A stretch of 64,000 nucleotides of DNA, from the NCBI GenBank assembly GCA_036346375.1, contig CM070517.1, forward strand, positions 47,278,200 to 47,342,199. The letters run 5' to 3'. Position 1 is the first letter of the stretch. Every line of letters begins with the position of its first letter. The translations under genes were made by a program, and so were the position numbers. This DNA comes from Guadua angustifolia. Taxonomy: Eukaryota > Streptophyta > Magnoliopsida > Poales > Poaceae. Positions 45,380 through 55,449 of the stretch are shown here, in pieces. The notes beneath the pieces are model-generated. The model had not been told where the DNA came from. It saw nothing but the letters and a program-made list of their open reading frames with translations, and searched no databases.

Positions 45380-46539
45380 GCGCGAAAATCGGAACCCTAA
45401 CCGAACTCAGAGGCGCGGCGGCTCGGATCCGGACTCCGACGGCGTATTGAAGACGAACTCCTCCCCGCCGTCCGATCCTCGATCAAAGGTCACGATACTC
45501 CAAGACGTGGCGCAATCTGGATCGGAAACGGCATCTAACGGCGGCGATTGGACGGAGCCTTTTACTGTCGCGACTAATCTCAGCCGATCACTCCGATCCA
45601 ACGGTCGCTGCTGCTTGGGTTTCGCTGTTACGACATTTGACGAAGACCGTCCGATGAAGATCCGACGGCTCGCGATGAACATTCCGAATCCAGGCAAACG
45701 GGCCGCACAGTGCACAGGCCGAGCGCACAAAGTGTTGGGCTCGGCCGAACTCTATTCAAACGAGTTACTCGGGTTTTTCTTTTAAAATAAATACTGAAAA
45801 TAGTTTTGATTTATTTGAGGCAATTATATTACCAGGAAAATTCCAAGAAAATTCTCAAAAATACTTTGAGACATTATGGACTCAAATAAAATATTTTTGG
45901 AAAAACTTTATTTTACACTTATCTATTTATAATTAGTTTTTGCGAAAGAGCTTAATATACTTAATTTGAAATAACTCAAATAAATCTCAGAAAATCCAAT
46001 TAAATCTAGAAAATTCACAAATCACTCAATTAACAAAAAAACACTACTAACTCAATAAAAAACCAAAAATTTGGGATGTTACATCTGTCGACTTTCTGCC
46101 GCCGCGTGTGTTCCGCCCCCCTCACCAGCGACTCCAATTGCATCTTCCCCGAGGTGGGGGGAGGGGAGCAGGATGAGGCTGATAAGGCCGCCGATGCAGC
46201 TGCTCGTCATCATCGTAGCCCGAGTCGCCACCGCCACTTCCGTTGCTCTGCCACTCGTCGTTAACGATCTCCGAACCGACCACCCTCTCTCCTCTGTTAT
46301 TTTCTGGATTTTTTCCAACTTGAACAACTTACAGAAGCCCGTCCTTCCTACGACCTCCTATTAAACTCGTTTGTTTTTATTCTAAATTTGTTTAAAATCA
46401 AGCTCTACCTTCCCGTAATTTTTATTTAATTTTTGGAGTTCACTTGTTGTTTCGATTTGTATTTATTGGTATTTTCTCTATTGTTTCGCGCAGACGTCAA
46501 TGCACTGGGAGCCTTCGAAGGAGGAGAGGAGTTAGTGCT
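45380..46539. other. Gene-free stretch
   Basis: 45380-45776 is GC-rich with short open frames but no recognisable protein. 45777-46084 is very AT-rich and ends GGGATGTTACA, a sequence often seen at LTR ends in grasses, with no partner found. 46084-46300 is GC-rich and may be the start of the NLR gene whose end lies downstream, but nothing in it shows this. Confidence 0.4.
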
Positions 46540-46984
46540 TTGATCATATTGTACCCGCTTTACAAAATTATTGTGGTAGATCCTTGCGGAGAAAAGCTAG
46601 GGACGGATGATCCGAAGATCCTTGTGGAGTTGCCTAGATTGCAGTGCCTTGTGCTCGGCTTGCACTCCATTCCAGAACAAGGCATACTGATCGAAAGCTT
46701 CGAGCATTCTCAATCATAAGCGCAGTGCCATGGCTACTTCAGAGAAGGAGCAATGCTGGAGCTCACATACCTTGACCTGGAAATCTGCTCAGGCCCACCG
46801 AATCAAAAGGGTGTTCCTTTCGGCATCAGCAACCTCGGCAAGCTCAAGGAGGTAGTCCGGTCATCTGGTTAGGTACATCAAGTGGTGCTGCGACAGCTCC
46901 AGCGTGACGATGACGGTTGAGGCGATGAGGAAGGAAGTTGCTGAGCATCGCAACCTCGTCATCAATGACAACCAAGAGGACTAA
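46540..46984 (+). pseudogene. C-terminal LRR remnant of an NLR resistance protein
   Basis: The frame reads LYPLYKIIVVDPCGEKLGTD, ILVELPRLQCLVLGLHSIPE, then an in-frame TAA near 46717, then FREGAMLELTYLDLEIC, GVPFGISNLGKLKEVV. After a 1-nt shift near 46870 it continues YIKWCCDSSSVTMTVEAMRK and ends NLVINDNQED, stop at about 46982. The pattern (LxxLPxLxxLxL, then EGAMxxLxxLxL, GVPFGIxNLxxLxEV, Val/Glu-Ala-rich end) matches the last leucine-rich repeats of grass NLR proteins. The NB-ARC domain is not present. One stop and one frameshift make it a remnant. Confidence 0.6.
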
Positions 46985-47112
46985 GCATGGCTAAGTGGCT
47001 TGGGGGCGTAGGAGGTCGCCCAACCGACCCGGGTTCGAGTCTCGAACCCGGCGTTTCTCGCAGAGACGAGTGCAGATGTGGTGTGCATGCGTGTGGAGGT
47101 GTGTGCACGCAC
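46984..47112 (+). mobile_element. tRNA-derived SINE, 5' part
   Basis: An A-box (TGGCTAAGTGG, 46988-46998) and a B-box (GGTTCGAGTC, 47032-47041) lie 44 nt apart, the layout of an internal RNA polymerase III promoter. Retroelement B interrupts it at 47113. The continuation at 58684-58710 ends in a pyrimidine-rich tail (GTTGTTCTTTCTTTT), as grass SINEs do. The B-box lies in a perfect 23-nt inverted repeat (47029-47051). Confidence 0.6.
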
Positions 47113-47117
47113 GTATG
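47113..47117. repeat. Target-site duplication of element B, left
   Basis: GTATG, repeated at 58679-58683 directly after the 3' LTR. Confidence 0.92.
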
Positions 47118-50100
47118 TGTAAGTTCCACCTTCATTAGTTATGGTTTTGGTGTTAATGACAAATCTAATATTCAGATTATCCACTAACGTGCTTTTGTTA
47201 TTAATGACAAATCTTATATCGAGACTAACTCATTTATTTAGAATATTCTTGATTAGTCTCATCGCACTGAAAAATGGAAAACCCAAGGTATGTATGCATA
47301 TTCTTTCTAGTATTAATTGCATACTTTGGATTCAAGTTAAAATATGAATGTCCCCATTATATTAACCACAAAATGTGCATCATGTTTCCCAATCCATATA
47401 TTACATGGATACACATACTTAAGGGGAGTTTGTAGTTTAACTTGAAAGTCTCTTTGTATTGATCTAATTCTTATTCACACATATAAGGATCAAGACAAAG
47501 GAACTAAATCCTTGAGTATATATTTGAATTGCCTAGTCATAGTATACTCATAGTAATATAGGATATACTCCAATGTGATCAAATTGAATATGTGTATATT
47601 ATATCCAAGTCAATCATATCTACGCACATATACATGTGGGGTTTATTCTATAGTTGATGATTTAGAGTAATGATCATTTCCATATAGCCTACACATAATG
47701 GATCATTACTTTTCATCAACATGAGTATATGAAAACTTGTGTAGTTAATATATACTCATATCAATTTAAATGATAATTTAAATTGAGTTCATTTGTCTTA
47801 TTAATCATTAAAGAACACTTCATCATGTGTTGATGGTGTTCCATGATTAATTAAAGACAAATGAATAGTTCTTAAGTATAATAAAGCATGTGTTGCATTA
47901 TTGTACTTAAGACACATATTAATCATTCAAATTGATTTAGGTTGTGCTCAATTGATCTAAAGGCATCCATTATGTGTTAATGGAGTGCAAGAGATAATTG
48001 AGACAACCATGTATCTTGGACTAACAAGTTTTATGAGTTGTGATTGAGTTAGGTCAAAAGATGGATGAGATGATGAGAACGGGACAAGGACGGCATCATG
48101 AGGTGATGGGCGTCAAGAGTGGATCCCGAAGATAAAGAGGAGTCGAGTGATGATCCCGGGGGAGTATTAGTGAAGATCATAAAGACCCCAAAGGGGATTG
48201 CTTGCGTGCGACGGCAAAGGTATAACTAGATAGGCTAAGGACTTTGTAGTCTTTGAGTCTAGTTTTTATCGCCGTACTATTAAGAGGGGTTGTCTCCTAG
48301 TTTGAGCTTCATCATGTGTTGGTGATCTCAATCCGCGTTCACTCGAGCTCAAATCATTTGGATTTGGTTTTTGCATAAGGGTTAACCATTTAGCATGTGT
48401 TGCGAATGGGTTAAGCTTATGCTTGGTTGTTGTTGGTTTATGCTCTGATTTGCATATGTTGCAAAGAGGAAGAGCATATGCATTTGGTTTTCGCATAATA
48501 CTTTGATTTGCATGTATTGCAAATAGGATAAGCAATATGCGTTGGCTTTTGCGTGAAGTTCACTTTTGCATGTGTTGCAAATGTTGAAGCCTCATGTTTT
48601 GTTTTTATTTACAAAACAATCTTTCTTAATCTACGTGGTTTTGCATGGAGCTAAGTTTTGTATGTGTTGCAAAAAGTGAGAGCTCATGCATTGTGTTTTA
48701 GCTTGTGACTTGATCATGTGTTGATCATCACAAAGGCTAAGTAAAGTTTATGGTTTGTGTTTGCAAAATGTGTTTTTGCAAAATGTTGTTTTGTTATTTG
48801 CAAAAGTGGTTTGCAAATAAGCTAGAGGTTATGGGTTTCAATCCTAGAGTATGTGTTGGCATTTGCAAATGTGTTTTGCAAAGTGTCGGGATCATGTGTT
48901 GATTCTTACATGGCTAGAGGATTGATCTTATAACTTTTCGGGTTATTTGCAAATGTGTTTTGCAAAAGTTATTTTGATCATGAGTTGATCATCATGGCTC
49001 AATATTTGATGTTAGTGACTCTTTATAGCTTGTAGTCATGCCTTTGATCAAGTCTATTTGAGAGATTTCGAAAAATCATATTTTAGACTTGAATGACTAC
49101 ATTAGAGTTTGGTTTTGGTGATATTTAAAAATATCTATGTGTGCTTAAATCATGAAAATAGGTGGAGATTGTAGCCCTCGTGATAAGCTTCGCATAGAAT
49201 CAAAAATCACCCAAATCGGAGCTCGGAGTAAAAAGTTATGAGTGTTTTTGTGACTGGACGAGTGGTGTGACCGGCCCCTAAGCGGTCGGACCGGCTGTGG
49301 CGGTGTGTGGCCTGGCGATCGGACCGCCCGGTGGTCGGACCGGCAAATCCCGGTGCAATTTTTCGAACGCGTGTTTTTGGTTTGTGAGGGCGAGGCGGTG
49401 CGGCCGCCATAGGGCGGTCCAATCGGCCATGTAATCATCGAAAATCCCGGCTGTTGCTCTGAGGGTGGTCGGACGGCCGAGGCCCGGTCGGACCGGGTTT
49501 TGTTGATTTTGCCCGAATTTGCCCCCAAACGGCTAGTTTTCTTGTGGGGGGCTATAAATACCCCCTTTGGGGGCTTGGGCAGGGTGTTGGCTGTGTGTGG
49601 GAGTGTTTTGCATGTGTTGCTCTTTCTCCCTTTGCCTCTTGAGCTTAAGAGTGAGCTAATTGCATGTGTTGCAATTAGTGAGTGGTTTGAGAGCCTCTTG
49701 TGCATGTGTTGCACTTGAGGGAGTCCTTGTGCATGTGTTGCACTTGGTGATCACCGGGAGCGCGCATGTGTTGTGCTCGGTGAAGTTCAAGCGGAGGAGC
49801 GGCTTGTTACTCTTGGAGGTTGTCGACTCCTAGACGGCGTAGGCGTCGTGCGCGGGAGCTCTCAAGGTGTGAGAAGCCCCGGCAAGTTTGTGAAGGTTCG
49901 GGTTGAGCCTACGCGCGAGCGTGAAAAACCACGACTAGTGGAAAGAGGCGGGTGCTCAAGCGGGAGCCAGTCCAAGTGGTTGGGCTTGCCTCAACGTGGA
50001 CTAGGGGAGACCGGCAAGTCTCCGAACACCACGGAAAAACTTCGTTTGTCTCTTGTCTCCTTTACTTTCAATCATTTACATTATTTGATATATTATTGAT

Positions 50101-50354
50101 TGCTTGATTATATTAGAATTGCTTAGTATTATTGTTAGCTCAAGTTAGCAATTCTCACATAGAGACATAATTTAGTTAGTGCACTAGTGAGCCTAGTTGA
50201 TTTAGGCTTTAATTGTCAAAACCGCGTTTATCGCTTCCGCATTACTCTTGATTAGGTTTTGACATAGGGGTTGAATTAGAGCGATTGTTTAGTGAGCGAT
50301 CAATTTTGTAAAACGCCTATTCACCCCCCCTCTAGGCGCATCCTCGACCCTACA
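47118..50354 (+). repeat. 5' LTR of element B
   Basis: The repeat starts TGTAAGTTC and ends CTCGACCCTACA. The U3 has long hairpins (47653-47787) and, from 47790 to 49780, about 20 hairpins with the near-constant loop ATGTGTT. Clusters of GGTCGGACCG lie at 49260-49500. TATAAATA is at 49553-49560 and the conserved stem-loop at 49824-49848. Confidence 0.93.
49553..49560 (+). promoter_or_regulatory. TATA box of LTR B (5' copy)
   Basis: TATAAATA after GGGGGGC and before CCCCCTTT, with an identical copy at 57890-57897 in the 3' LTR. It divides the hairpin-rich U3 from R/U5. Confidence 0.65.
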
Positions 50355-50356
50355 AG

Positions 50357-50369
50357 TGGTATCAGAGCC
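50357..50369 (+). other. Primer-binding site of element B (tRNA-iMet)
   Basis: TGGTATCAGAGCC lies 2 nt after the 5' LTR, complementary to the 3' end of plant initiator tRNA-Met. Confidence 0.92.
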
Positions 50370-50493
50370 ACGGTCACTCTCATTTTAGGCTTAACCGTCT
50401 AGATAGTAAAAAGGATGGCAAATAGAGGTTTAGTAGCACTCCGCCGATTCATATATATTTGATGGCTCTAATTATACTTCATGGAAAATATTT

Positions 50494-52143
50494 ATGATTA
50501 GTCATTTTAAATCCATGAGCCCACAAATATGGTGGATCGTAGATGTCGGCATTTCTTCTCCACTAAATAATATTGCTCCAACTAAAGGAGAGGAGAAATG
50601 TCTACATCTTGATGCTCAAGCTACTAACATTTTATTTAGCGTTGTGAGCGTAGAAATTTTCTATCTCATATGCAACCTCTCGAGCGCTCATGCAATGTGG
50701 ACCAAGATTCAAGAATTATATGAAGTGTCCACATCAAATGGGGATTGCATTGAGGAAGAAGTGTCGATTGATGATCCTTCATCTTCTACATCAAATGATG
50801 AACCGACAACTCCATCAACCTCAACCTCCACCTCAAGCGACGACGATTTTTCAATTCCATCAAAAATTCGTTGCTTTATGGCGAAAGGTAAGAATGAGGT
50901 AAGTGATGATGAAGGTGAGCCCTCTTATGACGAATTAATGAATATGCTAGAGGAGCTCAATGAATTTCTTGGAAAGGAGAAAAAGAAATATAAAATTTTG
51001 AAGTTAGAATATGAATCACTTCAAAATGATTATGATGTTCTAAAAGAAAATCATGAGAAACTCCTTTTCAAGGAATTTAGTAAAGCTAGTGTGGATATTG
51101 CCACTCAATGCAATTTAGTTGATGAATTGCCTCACTCAATTCCAATTACAAACAATCCATCGAATAAATGCATATCCACCTCTAGCGATGATTTGCCTTG
51201 TAGCTCTAATTCAATAGCTTCTAGTTCCTCTATGTCTTTAGATGCTAATATTGTAGAGGAAAACAATGATCTCAAGGCTCAAGTCATTAAGTTGGAAAAT
51301 GACTTGAAGAGGTGTGTTAAAGGAAAAGCCCTCCTCGATGAAATCTTGAGCAAGCCAAGGGCGCCTCAAGACAAGCGAGGACTTGGCTACAACTCCAAGA
51401 GGGAGAACAGCAAGACGAGGCACAATGCGCGTCACTCGAAGACAATCAAATGCTTCGCTTGCAACAAGAAGGGCCATCTCTCTTCCGTGTGCCCTAACAA
51501 AGTGGATGTCAAGCCACAAGCAACCATGAGGTATACCGGCGTTGAGCACAATAAGAAGGTCAAGAGAGGACCAAACGGTGTAACGTGCTTCAATTGTCGA
51601 GAAAAGGGACATTTCAGTAAGGATTGTCCCAAAGGTATCACTCCTAAGCCTATTATTATTAATGACAATTATATGCTTAGGAAGGACAAGAATGGCAATG
51701 TGTTTGCCAAGCTTGTCAAGTCTCCTATGCCCGCTAAAAATGATAATAATCATTTGCATAGGAAGAGTAAATCTAGAAATGAGTTTGCTAAATTTGTTAG
51801 GACTCCTAAGCCCACTCAATTCAATTCAAATATATTGCTTAGGAGAAATAACAATAGCAAAGTATTTGCTAGTTTTGCTAGATCCTCTAAGCGTTCTTAC
51901 TATAATGATTATCATGTGCTTAGAAATGATCAAACTAGGAATGGATTTGCTAAGAATGCTAAAACTCCTAAGTATACTCATTTCAATGCCAATAAATCGC
52001 TTAGGAGCAATAACTATCGCAAATCCATTGCTAGTAATGTTAGTTCACCTAAGACTATTAATGTTAGGACCATTTGGGTTCCTAAATCAATTGTGACTAA
52101 CGTTGTCGGACCCAATAAGGATTGGGTACCAAAAATCGCCTAA
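50494..52143 (+). CDS. gag: Gag polyprotein of element B
   Basis: 549 codons of a copia-type Gag, the capsid/nucleocapsid protein that packages element RNA. The N-terminal part (SMSPQIWWIVDVG, AHAMWTKIQELYE) matches plant copia Gag. A Ser/Thr/Asp-rich linker follows (about 85-130), then a Leu/Lys/Glu coiled-coil-like stretch (about 145-200). Two CCHC zinc knuckles are at C320-C323-H328-C333 and C365-C368-H373-C378. A Lys/Arg/Asn-rich tail has five 27-residue repeats (394-528). It ends VGPNKDWVPKIA. The usual start should be ATG 50414, but a 1-nt shift and stop lie between, so about 27 N-terminal residues are lost unless translation starts at Met 50494. No protease follows in frame. Confidence 0.88.
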   Translation: MISHFKSMSPQIWWIVDVGISSPLNNIAPTKGEEKCLHLDAQATNILFSVVSVEIFYLICNLSSAHAMWTKIQELYEVSTSNGDCIEEEVSIDDPSSSTSNDEPTTPSTSTSTSSDDDFSIPSKIRCFMAKGKNEVSDDEGEPSYDELMNMLEELNEFLGKEKKKYKILKLEYESLQNDYDVLKENHEKLLFKEFSKASVDIATQCNLVDELPHSIPITNNPSNKCISTSSDDLPCSSNSIASSSSMSLDANIVEENNDLKAQVIKLENDLKRCVKGKALLDEILSKPRAPQDKRGLGYNSKRENSKTRHNARHSKTIKCFACNKKGHLSSVCPNKVDVKPQATMRYTGVEHNKKVKRGPNGVTCFNCREKGHFSKDCPKGITPKPIIINDNYMLRKDKNGNVFAKLVKSPMPAKNDNNHLHRKSKSRNEFAKFVRTPKPTQFNSNILLRRNNNSKVFASFARSSKRSYYNDYHVLRNDQTRNGFAKNAKTPKYTHFNANKSLRSNNYRKSIASNVSSPKTINVRTIWVPKSIVTNVVGPNKDWVPKIA

Positions 52144-55100
52144 AAGATTTTTAGGTGAAATGAGATGGATTGGACGCTTGGTTTCTTCAAGGACCAAGTC
52201 TTCATCAATTGCAAAATGGAGCCAAGCATGAAGATAATCAAGTCCATCATGAGCCAATGCCATCTCGGGTAACAAGTACTTAAATTGATTCTCTTATCGT
52301 ATAGCCTTGTGTAGATTATATTGTAATATTCATGCTAGAATCAATTTAGATTGCTTGGTATGGACACTTGCTCTCGCCTCTTATCTATTCTCTTATTGCA
52401 AATCTTGAGCAAGTTTAGAAAGTGGCACATTAAGGGGGAGTGTTAATTCATATCCATGTGTATCACATCCCTACGTGTGCCCATATTCATATAAGTGCAT
52501 ATATATATAATTTCAAAATCAAGCCCTTTAGCCAAAAGTGAAAAGTCTTAGTAATATTACTAATCTTGTGAAAAACTAGTTGCAAAATGTATACAAATGC
52601 TTTCAAAAGGTTTTCCAATGGTTTTGGCTTTACAAAAACTAATTTTAAAAGAAAATAAGTTTTTAGCCCAAAAACAAGTTACTAGTATCTTGTTTTGGTT
52701 TTAAATTTATAATTTTCATAGAATTAATTGTAAAATGATTTTGAATATAGCTCCAAAACGAAAAACATAGAATTGGTCTTTCTTAACAATTCTCGTATTC
52801 AAAAGATTTCCAAAAGACCAATCTATCAAAAGTTATTTGATTTTGAAACTCACCTTAAAACTATACTTGACCTATTTGGTCACATTATAGCACTTTGTGA
52901 GTTTCACCTCTTGGACCGGACTCTTAGCCATATCTTGGTTCCAAATGGCATTTCAAACTCATACATACTAACTTCAATCCAATATCTTCTCATTTGCTTC
53001 ATTTGATACTCTTTGGAATGATTTGAAAATCATATGCATTCATATTCTTTATACGAGCCTCTTTGGTCAAAAGTCAAAATTGTTGTTTAAAAGGCCCATA
53101 TTTGTGAAAATCTTTATAAAAGTTCTTAAATATGTATTTCAAATCTTTTGCAATGCTTTCGGAGTAAAAATTCCTATGTTAGAAATAAAATAGCAAATTT
53201 GGTCTCAAATGGATCTTATATGATCTTGTTTTTGAATTAAATGAAATATTTTCATAAGTTAAAATCTATTGAGTTTTTGAAAAAGTTGTCAATACAAAAC
53301 TTGTAGAGTTGGTCATTTCAAGCATTTCATTAGTTCAAAGTTTTTTCAAATGACCAACCGTTCAAAAGTTATAGTTATTTGAATTTGGCTAAAATTCTTC
53401 ACTTGACCCAAAATGACCCATTCTTGCATATTGTGAGTTTTGCTATTTCGATTGGATTTCTTTGTGTTTCTTGGCTTGAAATAGATTTATAACTCATACA
53501 AAGTCATTAAAGTTCAAATCTCCATAAATTTCAAATCGGATTGCATTATGAGCATTCGATGCAAATTTGACTTCTTTTCATACCTACAATGCGCAATCTG
53601 CCATATCTTTTGATTGAAATGTGCTTTTAAGGAAATTCTTTTTGCTAAACCTTCTAAATAGTTCAAAGTTCATTTCTGGAAAGTTTCAAATCATTTTGAC
53701 TTTATTTGAAAAAGTTTTGACTTTTCTTCTCTTTGATCAAAAATCATGCCTACAAAGCAAAATTTGGCATATCTTTTGATTGGAGACTCCTTTTTGGAAA
53801 ATTCTTTTTGGAAAAGTTTCTTAGGAGTCCAAAGTATATTTCTGCACAATCTCAAATAATTTCAACTTAATTTGCAATAGTTATGGCTTTTTCTCACTTT
53901 GATCAAATGCTGAAAATTCAGACTTTTGCATGATTTTGAGCTGATTTGTGATTTTTGTATCTCCAAATCAGAGCATAATTTGAGGGAATCATCTTTGTAA
54001 GAATTGATCCTCAATAGTTGGTCTATAACATAAAATTTTATCAGATTTTTTAGACTTCATATGAGCAGTTTTTCAGCCCTCATTTAAAGCCTAAATGAAA
54101 TGTTAAAATCTGAAAACCTGAAATTTCAGCTTTTGAAATCCTTGTGGTTTTCATATCTTCAAAGTTGTTTTAAGTTGAAAGAACCTCCCAAAACAAAACT
54201 TAAGCATGTTTAAATGTATTAGCTCTATGATTTACCTTAGAATCTTTTTGGAGCTTGTTTAATCGAGTTTTGTGTGTTTGAAAGAGAGACTCTTTTCGGT
54301 TATGTTATAATATCAAGTTGATCTTAAATTGACATATAGTGTTGGTTTCCGAGAAAATGAGCTTGTTTTGAAACAAATATCAATATTTTCCTCAAAATTG
54401 GTATCCCATACAAAATGATCTTTTACAAGTGGTATCTCTTACAAATAGTATTATTTGAAAAATATCTTTACTCGTGGTATCACTAAGTTTATTGCTCATA
54501 CTTTCAAGTGATATCTTTTGGTTGTTCTTTCACGTGGTATCATTGAATTCATTTATTTCTTACAAGTGGTGTCATTATTGCCTCCTTGTAGCATTGATCT
54601 GATACCAAAAATTCTTGATCAAGAATTTCCTCTCAAGTCAAAATTGTAAGTTCAATCTCTTAAGAATTCTCTGTGTGAGATTCTTTATGCATTGAAATAC
54701 ATAAAGAGGAAAATTCCTAGTTGAGCATTGCTGTTCAAGCAAAATTTGAAAATGCTCATTTATGTTGAGTTTTCAATCAAAGCCATTGAGATATACTTTA
54801 AAGTGATATCAAATTTCTCAAGTAATATTTATTCTTTTGGTTTCCTCGTTTAACCCTATTAGGTAAATTATTGGATTCTTCAAGAGAATCATATTAAAAA
54901 TTTGCAAAGCCTAATAAAATGAGGAGTGAGTTATTTGAATGTGTTTCAAATAACCCGTGTGATACCCAACCTAGCTCTTTATGCTTATCTTTTCAAGTGG
55001 TATCCTTACTTCTTGAATTTGTTTTTATTTGGCATGAGTTCTTAAATTTCCTTGCCAAGGTCATAAGTGTTCATTTAAATTCTTGTATGACCTTCATTAA

Positions 55101-55435
55101 AAGAGATAGTTAAATGCCAAAAGGGGGGAACATCTAAAAGGGAAAATGTTTGCCAAAAGGGAGAGAAATAATTAAAATGTTCTTTTAAGATGGGTTCTCC
55201 AATTTTTTTTTTGGTGTTTAATGCCAAAAGGGGGAGAATTAGGAGCTTAATATCATTTGGCTTAAAAAGGGAGCTTAATTGGTTAAGGGGGAGAATTGAT
55301 TCTCATATGCATTCAAAAATTATCAATGCTTATATTGTTTAAAATATGCATATGCTTTCAAATAGCTTAAATTCTCCAAATATATTGGTTTTAATCCAAA
55401 TGTGCTTATTAAGCTTGGATTTGTCATTAATCACC
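52144..55435 (+). other. Non-coding interior of element B
   Basis: About 3.3 kb, AT-rich, no retroelement enzyme frame. 52435-54340 is homologous to 8221-10200 of element A, including GGGGGAGTGTTAATTCATAT at 52435. GTGGTATC-like strings recur at 54395-55010. Five or more purine-rich tracts (AAAAGGGGGAGAA type) lie at 55120-55290. Confidence 0.75.
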
Positions 55436-55449
55436 AAAAAGGGGGAGAT
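55436..55449 (+). other. Polypurine tract of element B
   Basis: AAAAAGGGGGAGAT directly before the TG of the 3' LTR. It is in the loop of a hairpin with arms 55418-55439 and 55477-55497. Confidence 0.85.

Noticed and set aside
45777..46084. Possible LTR end (GGGATGTTACA) after AT-rich DNA
   Set aside because: Only one border is visible; no start, TSD or interior.
46444..46719. 91-codon frame as a complete small gene
   Set aside because: Its second half continues as LRR-type sequence past the stop; it is part of the NLR remnant.
46988..47060. A functional tRNA gene
   Set aside because: A- and B-boxes are present but the sequence cannot form acceptor and anticodon stems; a SINE fits better.
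48390..49772. CRISPR-like or simple tandem repeat reading of the ATGTGTT series
   Set aside because: Spacing is irregular and the flanks of each copy are self-complementary, so neither a CRISPR array nor a unit-based tandem repeat explains it.
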